From Candidatus Pseudomonas phytovorans (GTDB taxonomy: Bacteria; Pseudomonadota; Gammaproteobacteria; Pseudomonadales; Pseudomonadaceae): a stretch of 64,000 bases of DNA. The DNA lies in contig CP119325.1 in assembly GCA_029202525.1 (NCBI GenBank), forward strand, positions 4,004,001 to 4,068,000, read 5' to 3'. Below, in pieces: positions 48,122-55,761 of the stretch. The notes below the pieces were generated by a model. That model worked only from the letters and a program-made list of their open reading frames with translations, had not been told where the DNA came from and did not search any database. How positions within the stretch are numbered: the stretch's first letter is position 1; the number at the start of each line of letters is the position of its first letter. The position numbers and the translations under genes were made by a program.

Positions 48122-49168
48122 ATGAACTCACCTTTGCACGGCCCGGCGAAAGCCTTGCGCCTGGCTGCCATCGGCGCCGTGACGCTGGCCGCAGCGGCCG
48201 GCTTTGCCTATGCTGCCGGCTGGCTCGGCGAACCCCGGCTGACACCACAGCGCATCATTGATACGTTCGAGGCCCAGGCCGGGCACTACCCGGGCTACCG
48301 CAAGAACCACGCAAAGGGCCTGTGCGTCAGCGGCTACTTCCAGCCCAGTGGGCAGGCCGCCAAGCTGTCCACGGCGCGCGTATTCAGCCAGGCGCACGTG
48401 CCGGTGATCGGCCGTTTCGCCATTGGCGGCGCAAACCCGTTTGCCCCGGACACCGGCATACCCGTGCGCAGCCTGGCCATTGAACTGAGCACCGACGACG
48501 GGCAGGTCTGGCGTACCGGCATGAACAACCCACCCGTGCTGGCAATCAGCACGCCGGAAGGGTTCTACGAGCAAGTACTGGCGAACACGCCGGACCCGGC
48601 CACCGGCAAACCGAACCCGGCCAACCTGCAGGCGTTTTTTGCAGCCCACCCGGAAAGCGCTGCGTTTCGCCAATGGGCGGCGAGCTACAAGCCCAGCAAT
48701 AGCTTCGCCAGCACCCAATACCACAGCATCAATGCCTTTTACCTGATCGACGCAGGCGGCACTCGCCAACCAGTGCGCTGGCAGCTTGAGCCGCAAACCG
48801 CGTTCGCCGCGCTGCCCACCCAGATTGATGACAAACAGTTTTTGCAGCACGACCTGCAGCAACGCCTGGCCCAGGGCCCATTGCGCTGGACGCTTCGCCT
48901 GGTGCTGGCCGAACCCGGCGATGCCGTCGACGACCCAGCCCAGCCCTGGCCTGCAGAGCGGCGCAGCGTAGATGCCGGCACCCTGGTGCTGGAACAGGTC
49001 GACGCGCCCGAACAGGGGGCATGCCGCGACATCAACTTCGACCCGTTGATCCTGCCCCGAGGCATAGAGGCATCCGCCGACCCCATCCTCGCCGCCCGTT
49101 CGGCGGCCTACTCGGAATCGTTCAACCGCCGCAGCCGTGAATCGCTCAGCACCGGAGCCCGCCCATGA
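48122..49168 (+). CDS. Membrane-anchored catalase-family heme peroxidase
   Basis: This 348-residue member of the mini-catalase family (catalase-related, SrpA-like) has an N-terminal hydrophobic helix (LAAIGAVTLAAAAGFAYAAG) that acts as a signal anchor, so the enzyme faces the periplasm. It keeps the distal histidine in YRKNHAKGLCVSGYF, an RSLAIEL segment, NPPVLAISTPEGFYEQV and the proximal tyrosine in an RSAAY segment near the C-terminus. It lacks the dimer arms of full catalases. The ATG at 48122 is preferred over 48116 because GGA is 8 bases upstream. The next gene overlaps it by 4 bases. Confidence 0.88.
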   Translation: MNSPLHGPAKALRLAAIGAVTLAAAAGFAYAAGWLGEPRLTPQRIIDTFEAQAGHYPGYRKNHAKGLCVSGYFQPSGQAAKLSTARVFSQAHVPVIGRFAIGGANPFAPDTGIPVRSLAIELSTDDGQVWRTGMNNPPVLAISTPEGFYEQVLANTPDPATGKPNPANLQAFFAAHPESAAFRQWAASYKPSNSFASTQYHSINAFYLIDAGGTRQPVRWQLEPQTAFAALPTQIDDKQFLQHDLQQRLAQGPLRWTLRLVLAEPGDAVDDPAQPWPAERRSVDAGTLVLEQVDAPEQGACRDINFDPLILPRGIEASADPILAARSAAYSESFNRRSRESLSTGARP

Positions 49169-49698
49169 AACCCGAAGCTTTCCACCCTTTAGCCCGTTTG
49201 CTGCACTGGCTGATGGCCGTGCTGATCCTGGCCATGCTGTTCATCGGCGTGAGCATGGTGGCTGACCTGTCACTACGCCACCCCGTGCTGATAGGGCTGC
49301 ACAAGGCCACCGGCCTGGCGCTGCTGGTGCTGGTGGTGCTGCGTATCGGCGTGCGCCTGGCCGTGCCTCACCCACCCTTGCCGCGAGACCTGCCAACCCT
49401 GCAGCGTTGGGCCGCCGGTGCCTCGCACCTGGTGCTCTATGGCCTGATGCTGGCCATGCCGCTGCTGGGCTGGGCCATGCTGTCGGCGGGCGACTACCCT
49501 CGCCCGCTGGGCTTACCCGCCATCGCCCCGCATAACCTGCAACTGTATGCCGTGCTGCGCCTGGCGCATGGCTGGGCCGGCTACCTGCTGTTTGCCACGA
49601 TACTGGTGCATGTGGCGGCAGCCTTGATGCACGCGTGGGTGCGCCGCGACGGCGTGTTGCGTAGCATGTGGCCTGGCCCCCTGCGCCGCAGTGAATGA
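49165..49698 (+). CDS. Cytochrome b561-family membrane protein
   Basis: The 177-residue protein has four membrane helices with paired heme-ligand histidines: FHPLARLLHWLMAVLILAML in helix 1, IGLHKATGLALLVLVVLRI in helix 2, and HGWAGYLLFATILVHVAAAL near the end. Such proteins pass electrons from quinol to periplasmic partners. The start overlaps the peroxidase stop as ATGA. The two are probably one system in which the cytochrome reduces the peroxidase heme, under control of the divergent sigma factor; this is inferred from context. Confidence 0.88.
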   Translation: MKPEAFHPLARLLHWLMAVLILAMLFIGVSMVADLSLRHPVLIGLHKATGLALLVLVVLRIGVRLAVPHPPLPRDLPTLQRWAAGASHLVLYGLMLAMPLLGWAMLSAGDYPRPLGLPAIAPHNLQLYAVLRLAHGWAGYLLFATILVHVAAALMHAWVRRDGVLRSMWPGPLRRSE

Positions 49699-49784
49699 CA
49701 TGCAGCAGCACGGGGCATTCGACAAACAATAATAATTCTTAATAAGATCGGCTCTCTTTTTGCCGCACTGCCCTGGACTGCCCT

Positions 49785-50990
49785 ATGAACGTCGCAAAGG
49801 ATCCTGCAACCCTTACACCTGCCAGCACCCTGGACTTGCGTCCGCTGCTGCTGGCCAACATGGCCTGTACCATGTCGATGATGGCCTTCGTCGCCCTGAT
49901 CGGCCCGATTGCCCGCCAGCTCGGCATGGCCACCTGGCAGGCCGGCGCCGCCGTGACGGTGGCCGGCGTGGTCTGGGTACTGCTGGCCCGGCCCTGGGGC
50001 CGTGCGGCAGACCGCCTGGGCCGTCGGCGTATCCTGCTGCTGGGCACCGCCGGCTTTACCTTGGCTTATTGGCTGTTATGCCTGTTTGTCGAAGGCGCAC
50101 TGCGCTGGCTGCCGGGAGCGACCGCAGCATTCATCGGCCTGATGGTCGCACGCGGCTGCATCGGCGCCTTCTATGCGGCTATCCCGGTAGGCTGCAATGC
50201 GCTGATCGCCGATCATGTCGAGCCGCAGCGTCGTGCCCGGGCCATGGCCTCGCTGGGCGCGGCCAACGCTGTCGGCCTGGTCGTGGGGCCGGCGCTGGCG
50301 GCGCTGCTGGCCAGGCATAGCCTGAGCCTGCCCTTCCATATCATGTCACTGCTGCCGGCCAGTGCTTTTCTCGTGCTGCTGTTCACCCTCAAACCGCAAG
50401 CGCTGCCCCACAACTATGCCCCGAACCCTGTGCGTTTGAACGACCCACGGCTGCGCCGGCCGTTGCTGGTAGCGTTCAGCGCCATGCTCAGCGTCACCGT
50501 ATCGCAGATCATCGTCGGCTTCTTCGCCCTCGACCGCCTGCACCTGGGCCCGGCAGAAGCAGCCCAGGCCGCCGGCATCGCCCTGACCACAGTGGGCGTG
50601 GCGCTGATGCTGTCACAGGTACTGCTGCGCAAGCTGGAATGGCCGCCCCTGAAAATGATCCGCGTAGGCGCCACGGTTTCAGCCCTGGGCTTTGCATGCG
50701 GCTCGCTCGCCACCACCGCACCTTGGCTATGGGGCTGCTACTTCGTCGCGGCAGCGGGCATGGGCTTTGTCTTCCCGTCGTTTTCTGCATTGGCGGCCAA
50801 CGCCATGCACGCCTCCGAACAAGGTGCCACAGCGGGTTCCATTGGTGCGGCCCAGGGCATGGGGGCGGTGATCGGCCCACTGGCTGGCACCTTGGTCTAT
50901 GCCCTTGATCCGCGCTTGCCGTTCCTGGCCGTGGCCGCGCTGTTGCTGCTGGTCGGGCTATGGCCAATGCCGCGCGACCAACGTGCCTGA
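49785..50990 (+). CDS. MFS exporter
   Basis: The 401-residue protein has 12 membrane segments and the MFS motif RPWGRAADRLGRRRILLLG between TM2 and TM3. GAANAVGLVVGPALAALLAR in TM5 is the motif C of drug:H+ antiporters (GxxxGPxxGG-like), so an efflux direction is likely. The upstream 80 bases are AT-rich with ACAATAATAATTCTTAATAA at 49726-49745, a weak match to a Fur site, which would fit a siderophore exporter but is not convincing. The substrate is unknown. The ribosome site is poor. Confidence 0.8.
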   Translation: MNVAKDPATLTPASTLDLRPLLLANMACTMSMMAFVALIGPIARQLGMATWQAGAAVTVAGVVWVLLARPWGRAADRLGRRRILLLGTAGFTLAYWLLCLFVEGALRWLPGATAAFIGLMVARGCIGAFYAAIPVGCNALIADHVEPQRRARAMASLGAANAVGLVVGPALAALLARHSLSLPFHIMSLLPASAFLVLLFTLKPQALPHNYAPNPVRLNDPRLRRPLLVAFSAMLSVTVSQIIVGFFALDRLHLGPAEAAQAAGIALTTVGVALMLSQVLLRKLEWPPLKMIRVGATVSALGFACGSLATTAPWLWGCYFVAAAGMGFVFPSFSALAANAMHASEQGATAGSIGAAQGMGAVIGPLAGTLVYALDPRLPFLAVAALLLLVGLWPMPRDQRA

Positions 50991-51071
50991 CAAGCACAGC
51001 GCGCAAGTGTGCAGAGTGTGTTTTAATGCGCGTCGCTCATTATTTTTTACACCTCTGATAACAAGGCGGCT

Positions 51072-51617
51072 ATGGACACGGGGACGCGACTCAAACTGGT
51101 GCGTGAACGCAACAACCTCTCCCAACGGGAACTGGCCCGCCGCAGCGGGCTGACCAATTCGACGATCTCGCAGATCGAGCAGAACCGCGTCAGCCCTTCG
51201 GTCAGCTCCCTGAAAAAACTGCTCGAAGGCATTCCCATGAGCCTGGCGGAGTTCTTCAGCTTCGACGAGCCGGTGCGAGAAGAGCGCTTCGTGTTCCGCG
51301 GCGGCGAGCAGCCGGACCTGGGCCGTAATGGCCTGCGCATGCTGCTGGTCGGTGCCAGTGTCGAAGGCAGACAGATGCGCATGCTACGCGAACTGTATGC
51401 ACCGGGTGCTGATTCAGGCGAGCCAATCGTGCATGCCGAAGGCGAAGAATGTGGCCTGGTCACCCGCGGCACCGTGGAGCTGTGGGTCGATGGCCAAGTC
51501 AGCGTGCTCAGCTCGGGCGACGGCTACTACATCCCCACTACCCTGCCGCACAGCTTCAAGAACATCGGCCAAGACGAGGCCGAGATCATCAGCGCCAACA
51601 CGCCGGCGAACTTCTGA
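51072..51617 (+). CDS. XRE-family regulator with cupin domain (PuuR-like)
   Basis: The 181-residue protein has an N-terminal helix-turn-helix (LSQRELARRSGLTNSTISQI, about residues 16-35) and a C-terminal cupin (HAEGEECGLVTRGTVELWVD, then GDGYYIPTTLPHSFKNIG). The architecture and sequence match PuuR, which represses putrescine breakdown genes in E. coli. The puu genes are not adjacent here, so its targets lie elsewhere or it serves another amine. AAGG lies 8 bases before the ATG. A small gene of unknown function follows at once. Confidence 0.87.
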   Translation: MDTGTRLKLVRERNNLSQRELARRSGLTNSTISQIEQNRVSPSVSSLKKLLEGIPMSLAEFFSFDEPVREERFVFRGGEQPDLGRNGLRMLLVGASVEGRQMRMLRELYAPGADSGEPIVHAEGEECGLVTRGTVELWVDGQVSVLSSGDGYYIPTTLPHSFKNIGQDEAEIISANTPANF

Positions 51618-51619
51618 CC

Positions 51620-51919
51620 TTGACGCGCAGCGGTTCGCTGAACACCCGGACCATCTACCAAAGCCTGCGCAACGCAGCCCTTGGCGTGCATCACCTTGAG
51701 GTGAGTGCACGCCGCGATGGCGGCCTGGTCGATGTCGACATCCAGGGCTGGCAATTGACGCTGGCCCTCGATACCGAAGGCCTGGCGCGTTGCGTCAGTT
51801 GCCAGTCGCCGGACGGCGAGCAAGCCGCGATCGAGGACTGGCAGCGGTATGGCACCAACCCGGTCGACCTGCTCAGCCTGTGGGAACGTACTCAGCTCGA
51901 GAAGCTGCTCGCACCTTGA
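51620..51919 (+). CDS. Uncharacterised 99-residue protein next to the PuuR-like regulator
   Basis: The protein reads TIYQSLRNAALGVHHLEVSA, then DVDIQGWQLTLALDTEGLAR and WQRYGTNPVDLLSLWERTQL. It looks like a small soluble alpha/beta protein with two cysteines (CVSC). The TTG at 51620 lies 3 bases after the regulator's stop, and the two are on the same strand, so co-translation is likely. Open frame and codon use favour a real gene; an earlier ATG at 51449 lies inside the regulator. I do not recognise the family. Confidence 0.65.
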   Translation: MTRSGSLNTRTIYQSLRNAALGVHHLEVSARRDGGLVDVDIQGWQLTLALDTEGLARCVSCQSPDGEQAAIEDWQRYGTNPVDLLSLWERTQLEKLLAP

Positions 51920-52506
51920 CTTAACGCCTCCTCGACGAAGTCCAGCCGGTCCTGCCCAAAGAACATTGCCTCACCGACAAAGCACGTCGGCGCGCCAAAC
52001 ACTCCGCGTTCGACTGCCACCTCGGTCGCCTGCTTGAGCGCTGCTTTCACCTCAGGGTCAGCCGCCAGCGCGTGAAAAACCTGCGGATCGAACCCTGCCT
52101 GGCTCAGTGTTTCGTCCAGCACGGCGCGATCGCTCAAGTTGCGACGCTGCACCCACAGCCCATTGAACAGTCCCGACAGCAACGCCTCCAACCGCTCCGG
52201 CGAGCGCAACTGGGTGCCCATCACCCCGCGCATCAAGGTCAAGGTATTGATCGGAAACCCCGGTGGCAGCCCGAACGGCACCCCGTAGCGCGCCGCAAAA
52301 CGTGCCAGGTCAGTGAACATATAGCGCCCTTTGGCCGGGACCATGGCCGGCGAAGCATTGCCGGTAGCCTGGAACACCCCGCCCAGCAGCATTGGCCGGT
52401 AATGCAACGTGGCACCCTGGCGGGCACACAGGCCTGGCAGTTGAGTCCAGGCCAGGTAACTGGCCGGGCTGCCCAGGTCAAAGAAGAAATCGACAGTCTT
52501 GTGCAT
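51892..52506 (-). CDS. 2-hydroxychromene-2-carboxylate isomerase-like (DsbA/kappa-GST family)
   Basis: The 204-residue protein has the kappa-GST thioredoxin fold: HKTVDFFFDLGSPASYLAWT at the N-terminus with the serine that binds glutathione in this family, INTLTLMRG in the helical insert, and GVFGAPTCFVGEAMFFGQDR near the C-terminus. Homologs isomerise hydroxychromene carboxylate in naphthalene breakdown, but no other naphthalene gene is near. AAGGA lies 8 bases before the ATG at 52506. It follows the SDR gene by 28 bases, in one unit facing the TetR gene. Confidence 0.82.
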   Translation of the reverse strand: MHKTVDFFFDLGSPASYLAWTQLPGLCARQGATLHYRPMLLGGVFQATGNASPAMVPAKGRYMFTDLARFAARYGVPFGLPPGFPINTLTLMRGVMGTQLRSPERLEALLSGLFNGLWVQRRNLSDRAVLDETLSQAGFDPQVFHALAADPEVKAALKQATEVAVERGVFGAPTCFVGEAMFFGQDRLDFVEEALSQGASSFSS

Positions 52507-52534
52507 GGTTACGGTCCTTGCTTGGTGATAGGGC

Positions 52535-53266
52535 TTACCAGCGTTCCATCCAGGGGCGCAGGTCCAGTTCGAACGTCCAGGCGTCTCGGGGCTGGGCGTG
52601 CAGAAACCAGTAGCTATCGGCAATGTGCGCCGGGGCGAGGATGCCGTCCTGGGCTTTCAGGGCATAGCGCTCGGGGAAGCTGTCGCGGATGAAGGCGGTG
52701 TCGATGGCCCCGTCCACCACCACATGCGCGACATGAATGTTCCGCGGCCCCAGCTCACGCGCCATGCTCTGGGCCAAGGCGCGCAAGCCGTGCTTGGCCC
52801 CGGCGAACGCTGCGAAACCCGCCGCACCACGGGTGCCTGCGGTGGCGCCGGTGAACAGGATCGTGCCGCGCTCACGCTGCACCATGCGCCGGGCGACCGC
52901 CTGAGCTGTAAGGAAACCGGCAAAGCAGGCCATTTCCCAGATCTTGAAGAACTTGCGTGGGGTTTCTTCAAGGATGCTGCAGGGCACATTGGCGCCGATA
53001 TTGAAAACAAACGCCTCGATCGGGCCGATATCGCGCTCGATGGTTTCGACCAACGCCGCCACCTCCTCCTCCTTGCGCGCATCAGAACCAAAACCGTGGG
53101 CCTGGCCGCCAGCGGCGCGTATTTCCTCCAGCAGCGGTTGCAGCTTTTCAGCCTGCCGCCGCGTGACGCAGGCAACGTAACCCTCACGGGCGAAGCGCTT
53201 GGCAATCTCGCCACCAGTGGCGTCGCCCGCACCGATCACCAGCACTACCTTTTGTTGTTCTGACAT
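52535..53266 (-). CDS. SDR-family protein lacking the canonical catalytic tyrosine
   Basis: The 243-residue protein has a Rossmann fold with GAGDATGGEIAKRFAREGYV as the cofactor motif (residues 12-18) and NIGANVP in place of NNAG. At the active site, where YxxxK is expected, it reads FAGAK, with phenylalanine in place of the tyrosine, and the preceding serine position reads FTGATAG. The lysine is kept. It should bind NAD(P) but may not catalyse a standard ketone reduction. It is the first gene of the SDR-isomerase unit, divergent from the TetR gene. Confidence 0.85.
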   Translation of the reverse strand: MSEQQKVVLVIGAGDATGGEIAKRFAREGYVACVTRRQAEKLQPLLEEIRAAGGQAHGFGSDARKEEEVAALVETIERDIGPIEAFVFNIGANVPCSILEETPRKFFKIWEMACFAGFLTAQAVARRMVQRERGTILFTGATAGTRGAAGFAAFAGAKHGLRALAQSMARELGPRNIHVAHVVVDGAIDTAFIRDSFPERYALKAQDGILAPAHIADSYWFLHAQPRDAWTFELDLRPWMERW

Positions 53267-53289
53267 GCCTGCCTCCTTTGGTGAATGAT

Positions 53290-53302
53290 CGTTTAGTAAA
53301 CG
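53290..53302. promoter_or_regulatory. TetR operator candidate
   Basis: CGTTTA-G-TAAACG is a perfect 13-base palindrome in the 89-base gap between the SDR gene and the divergent TetR gene. Its size and place are what a TetR-family repressor needs to control both. Confidence 0.65.
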
Positions 53303-53355
53303 AACGCTATGTTATGATCACCGTCATCGTCAAGCCCGTCTGCAGAGGCAAGTGA

Positions 53356-53919
53356 ATGCGTTACTCCAATGAGCACAAGCAGCAGACCCGCGAACGGTTG
53401 CTGAGCAGCAGCGGCGCGCTGGCCAAGCGTGGGGGCTTCGCCAGCACTGGGGTGGCCGGGCTGATGAAGGCAATCGGCCTGACCGGCGGTGCCTTTTACA
53501 ACCACTTCCCGTCCAAGGACGACCTGTTCACGGAGGTGGTGCGCCAAGAGCTGCACAACAGCCCGCTGGCCCGCCTGGCCAACCAGGGCGCCAGCCGCGA
53601 ACGCCTGGGCCGCTGTCTGCAGCAGTACCTGAGCCTGGCCCACCTGCACAATGCCGAAAGCGGCTGCCCGCTGCCGCCGCTGGGCGTGGAAATCGCCCGG
53701 GCCGCAGCGCCGGTGCGCGAAGAAGCCGAGCACTGGCTGGTCGAGCTGCATCACGCCTGGAGCGCAACCCTGGAGGATGATCAACTGGCCTGGGTGCTGA
53801 TCAGCCAGTGCGTGGGTGCGTTGATGGTCGGGCGCATGCTGGCCACCGAGCAAGTGCAGTCGCAGGTGCTGGATGCAAGCCGCCAGTTTGTCGAAAAGGC
53901 CCTGCATGAAGCGGATTAG
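53356..53919 (+). CDS. TetR-family transcriptional repressor
   Basis: The 187-residue protein has the TetR helix-turn-helix (GGFASTGVAGLMKAIGLTGG, then AFYNHFPSKDDLFTEVV, about residues 25-62) and a helical ligand-binding domain with two cysteines (GCPLPPLG and SQCVGALM). It is of the subtype that has AKRGGFASTGVAGLM and is often linked to short-chain dehydrogenases. AGAGG precedes the ATG. It is divergent from the SDR-isomerase unit, and its own 3' end overlaps the next gene by 14 bases. Confidence 0.9.
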   Translation: MRYSNEHKQQTRERLLSSSGALAKRGGFASTGVAGLMKAIGLTGGAFYNHFPSKDDLFTEVVRQELHNSPLARLANQGASRERLGRCLQQYLSLAHLHNAESGCPLPPLGVEIARAAAPVREEAEHWLVELHHAWSATLEDDQLAWVLISQCVGALMVGRMLATEQVQSQVLDASRQFVEKALHEAD

Positions 53920-54499
53920 CCTGCTCTTGGGCCTGACGCTGGCGCTGCCCGCGCTGGCCGAACAAGCATGCCCACCCGGGCAATACCAGGTGTGCCTGAT
54001 GGGCTGTTTCTGTGCGCCGATAGACCCTGGGCAAGCCGGCCAGATTCTCAAGGATGTGGAGGTGATGGCCTCATCCAGCCTGACGTTTGCCTTGCGCCAG
54101 GCCAGGGATGAGGCCACCGCCAGCGGCGTCGAGCCGATCCCGCTGCATATCCGTGCGCAACTCGAGCCCTGGTACGACTTTGCCGTGCTCGATGCGGCGC
54201 GCTTCCGGGTGGGTGACGAACAGCAGATGAGCGCAGCCAACGCGTTGCTGCAGAACCCCGACGTAAACGCCGTGACGCTGATCGACACGATCATCTTCCG
54301 CCGGGCTGACGATGCCGAGGACAACGTGGCCCTGTGGGCGCACGAGCTCAAGCATGTGCAGCAGTATCAGGAGCTGGGCGTGGAAGAATTCGCCCGGCGC
54401 TATACGCGCAACTATGACGACCTGGAGGGGCCGGCCTACAAGATCGAGGCCGAAGTGGGCAAGGCAATGCGCGAACGCGCTTCAGGCCAGGCCAGATAG
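53906..54499 (+). CDS. Exported DUF4157-like protein with HExxH motif
   Basis: The 197-residue protein has a signal peptide (MKRISLLLGLTLALPALA), a cysteine-rich start (CPPGQYQVCLMGCFCAP, four cysteines) and, near residue 148, NVALWAHELKHVQQYQEL with a zincin-type HELKH. A glutamate downstream (EGPAYKIEAE) could be the third ligand. The HEL-HVxQ pattern is that of DUF4157, a family found in putative peptidases and toxins. It starts inside the TetR gene and so is translated with it. Proteolytic activity is not shown. Confidence 0.75.
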   Translation: MKRISLLLGLTLALPALAEQACPPGQYQVCLMGCFCAPIDPGQAGQILKDVEVMASSSLTFALRQARDEATASGVEPIPLHIRAQLEPWYDFAVLDAARFRVGDEQQMSAANALLQNPDVNAVTLIDTIIFRRADDAEDNVALWAHELKHVQQYQELGVEEFARRYTRNYDDLEGPAYKIEAEVGKAMRERASGQAR

Positions 54500-54516
54500 C
54501 AGAAGCAGCACGATAC

Positions 54517-54604
54517 CCTGTGGGAGCGGGCATGCCCGCGAAACAGGCAACGCGGTGGCTGGCACCGGCTTCGCCGGTGTTCGCGGGCATGCCCGCTCCC
54601 ACAG
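54517..54604. repeat. Inverted pair of REP elements with inner hairpin
   Basis: CCTGTGGGAGCGGGCATGCC onward (54517-54542) faces its complement at 54580-54604. Between them ACCGGC/GCCGGT forms a further small hairpin. The unit lies between convergent genes and should end both transcripts. Confidence 0.88.
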
Positions 54605-54649
54605 AGAATGCGCAGGCTTTTAGATGTTGCAACCACGGCAACGAGATTG

Positions 54650-55642
54650 TCAGGACGCCGGCGAAACCTCTTCAGCCGCTTGCTCACGGCTGGCATAACG
54701 CTGCGCCAAAACTGCACAAACCATCAGCTGGATCTGGTGAAACAGCATCAGCGGCAGAATCATCGCGCCAATACCACTGCCCACGAATAGCACCTGCGCC
54801 ATGGGCACGCCGGTAGCCAGGCTTTTTTTGGAGCCGGCAAACAGGATGGTGATGCGGTCTTCGAGGTCAAAGCCCAGCAGCTTGCCAAGCACGCGAGTGC
54901 CAAGCAGCACCACCGCCAATAGAATCCCGCACACGGCGAACAACCCGGCCAGGTGCTGCGGCGATACCGTGTGCCACAACCCCGTGACCACGGCTTCGCT
55001 GAAGGCGGTGTACACCACCAGCAGGATCGAACCCTGATCCACCACCTTGAGCCAGCGCGCATTACGCTTGACCCAGGCACCGATCCAGCGCCGCGCAATC
55101 TGCCCGGCCACAAACGGCACCAGCAGTTGCAGGGTGATTTTCAGCACGGCGTCCAGGCCAGAACCGGTGTCTCCACTGGCGCCCAGCAGCATCATCACCA
55201 GCAAGGGGGTCAGGAAGATGCCCAGCAGGCTGGAGGCCGCCGCGCTGCAAATGGCGGCGGGCACGTTACCGCGGGCCAGCGAGGTGAAAGCAATGGCCGA
55301 CTGCACCGTGGCCGGCAAGGCGCACAGGTAAAGCACGCCCAGGTACAACTCGTTGCCCACCAGCGGCAGGAACAACGGTTTGAACGCCAGGCCAAGCAGC
55401 GGGAACATCACGAACGTGCAAGAGAACACCAGCAAGTGCAGGCGCCAGTGCCCGGCACCGGCAATGATCGCCTCGCGCGACAGCTTGGCGCCATGCAGAA
55501 AGAACAGCAGGCCGATGGCCAGGTTGGTCAGCCAGCCGAAATATACGGCTCCATCACCCGAGCAAGGCAGCACCGTAGCGATCAGAACCACCCCGAGCAA
55601 AGCGAGGGTGAAATTATCGAATAACATGCGCAAATACTTCAT
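54650..55642 (-). CDS. Bile acid:sodium symporter-family (SBF-like) transporter
   Basis: The 330-residue protein has about ten membrane helices and matches the PSE/YfeH group of SBF-like proteins: GLLFFLHGAKLSREAIIAGA, ALPATVQSAIAFTSLARGNV, then AAICSAAASSLLGIFLTPLL and LFAGSKKSLATGVPMAQVLF. The substrate is unknown; bile acid transport is unlikely in this organism. The ATG at 55642 (MKYLRM) begins the first helix; the ribosome site is weak. It is divergent from ampC. Confidence 0.88.
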   Translation of the reverse strand: MKYLRMLFDNFTLALLGVVLIATVLPCSGDGAVYFGWLTNLAIGLLFFLHGAKLSREAIIAGAGHWRLHLLVFSCTFVMFPLLGLAFKPLFLPLVGNELYLGVLYLCALPATVQSAIAFTSLARGNVPAAICSAAASSLLGIFLTPLLVMMLLGASGDTGSGLDAVLKITLQLLVPFVAGQIARRWIGAWVKRNARWLKVVDQGSILLVVYTAFSEAVVTGLWHTVSPQHLAGLFAVCGILLAVVLLGTRVLGKLLGFDLEDRITILFAGSKKSLATGVPMAQVLFVGSGIGAMILPLMLFHQIQLMVCAVLAQRYASREQAAEEVSPAS

Positions 55643-55761
55643 CACAGTGTCCGTCTTGTCATTGTGCAAGGGCAAACGATAAGGTCTGCGGCTTTTCGCT
55701 GCTAACGCCGGAACCCCCACCGGTATCGCTCAACGGACACGTTACACAAAAGGACCGTCAC

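Noticed and set aside
49726..49745. Fur box before the MFS exporter
   Set aside because: The stretch is AT-rich but matches the 19-base Fur consensus too weakly to call.
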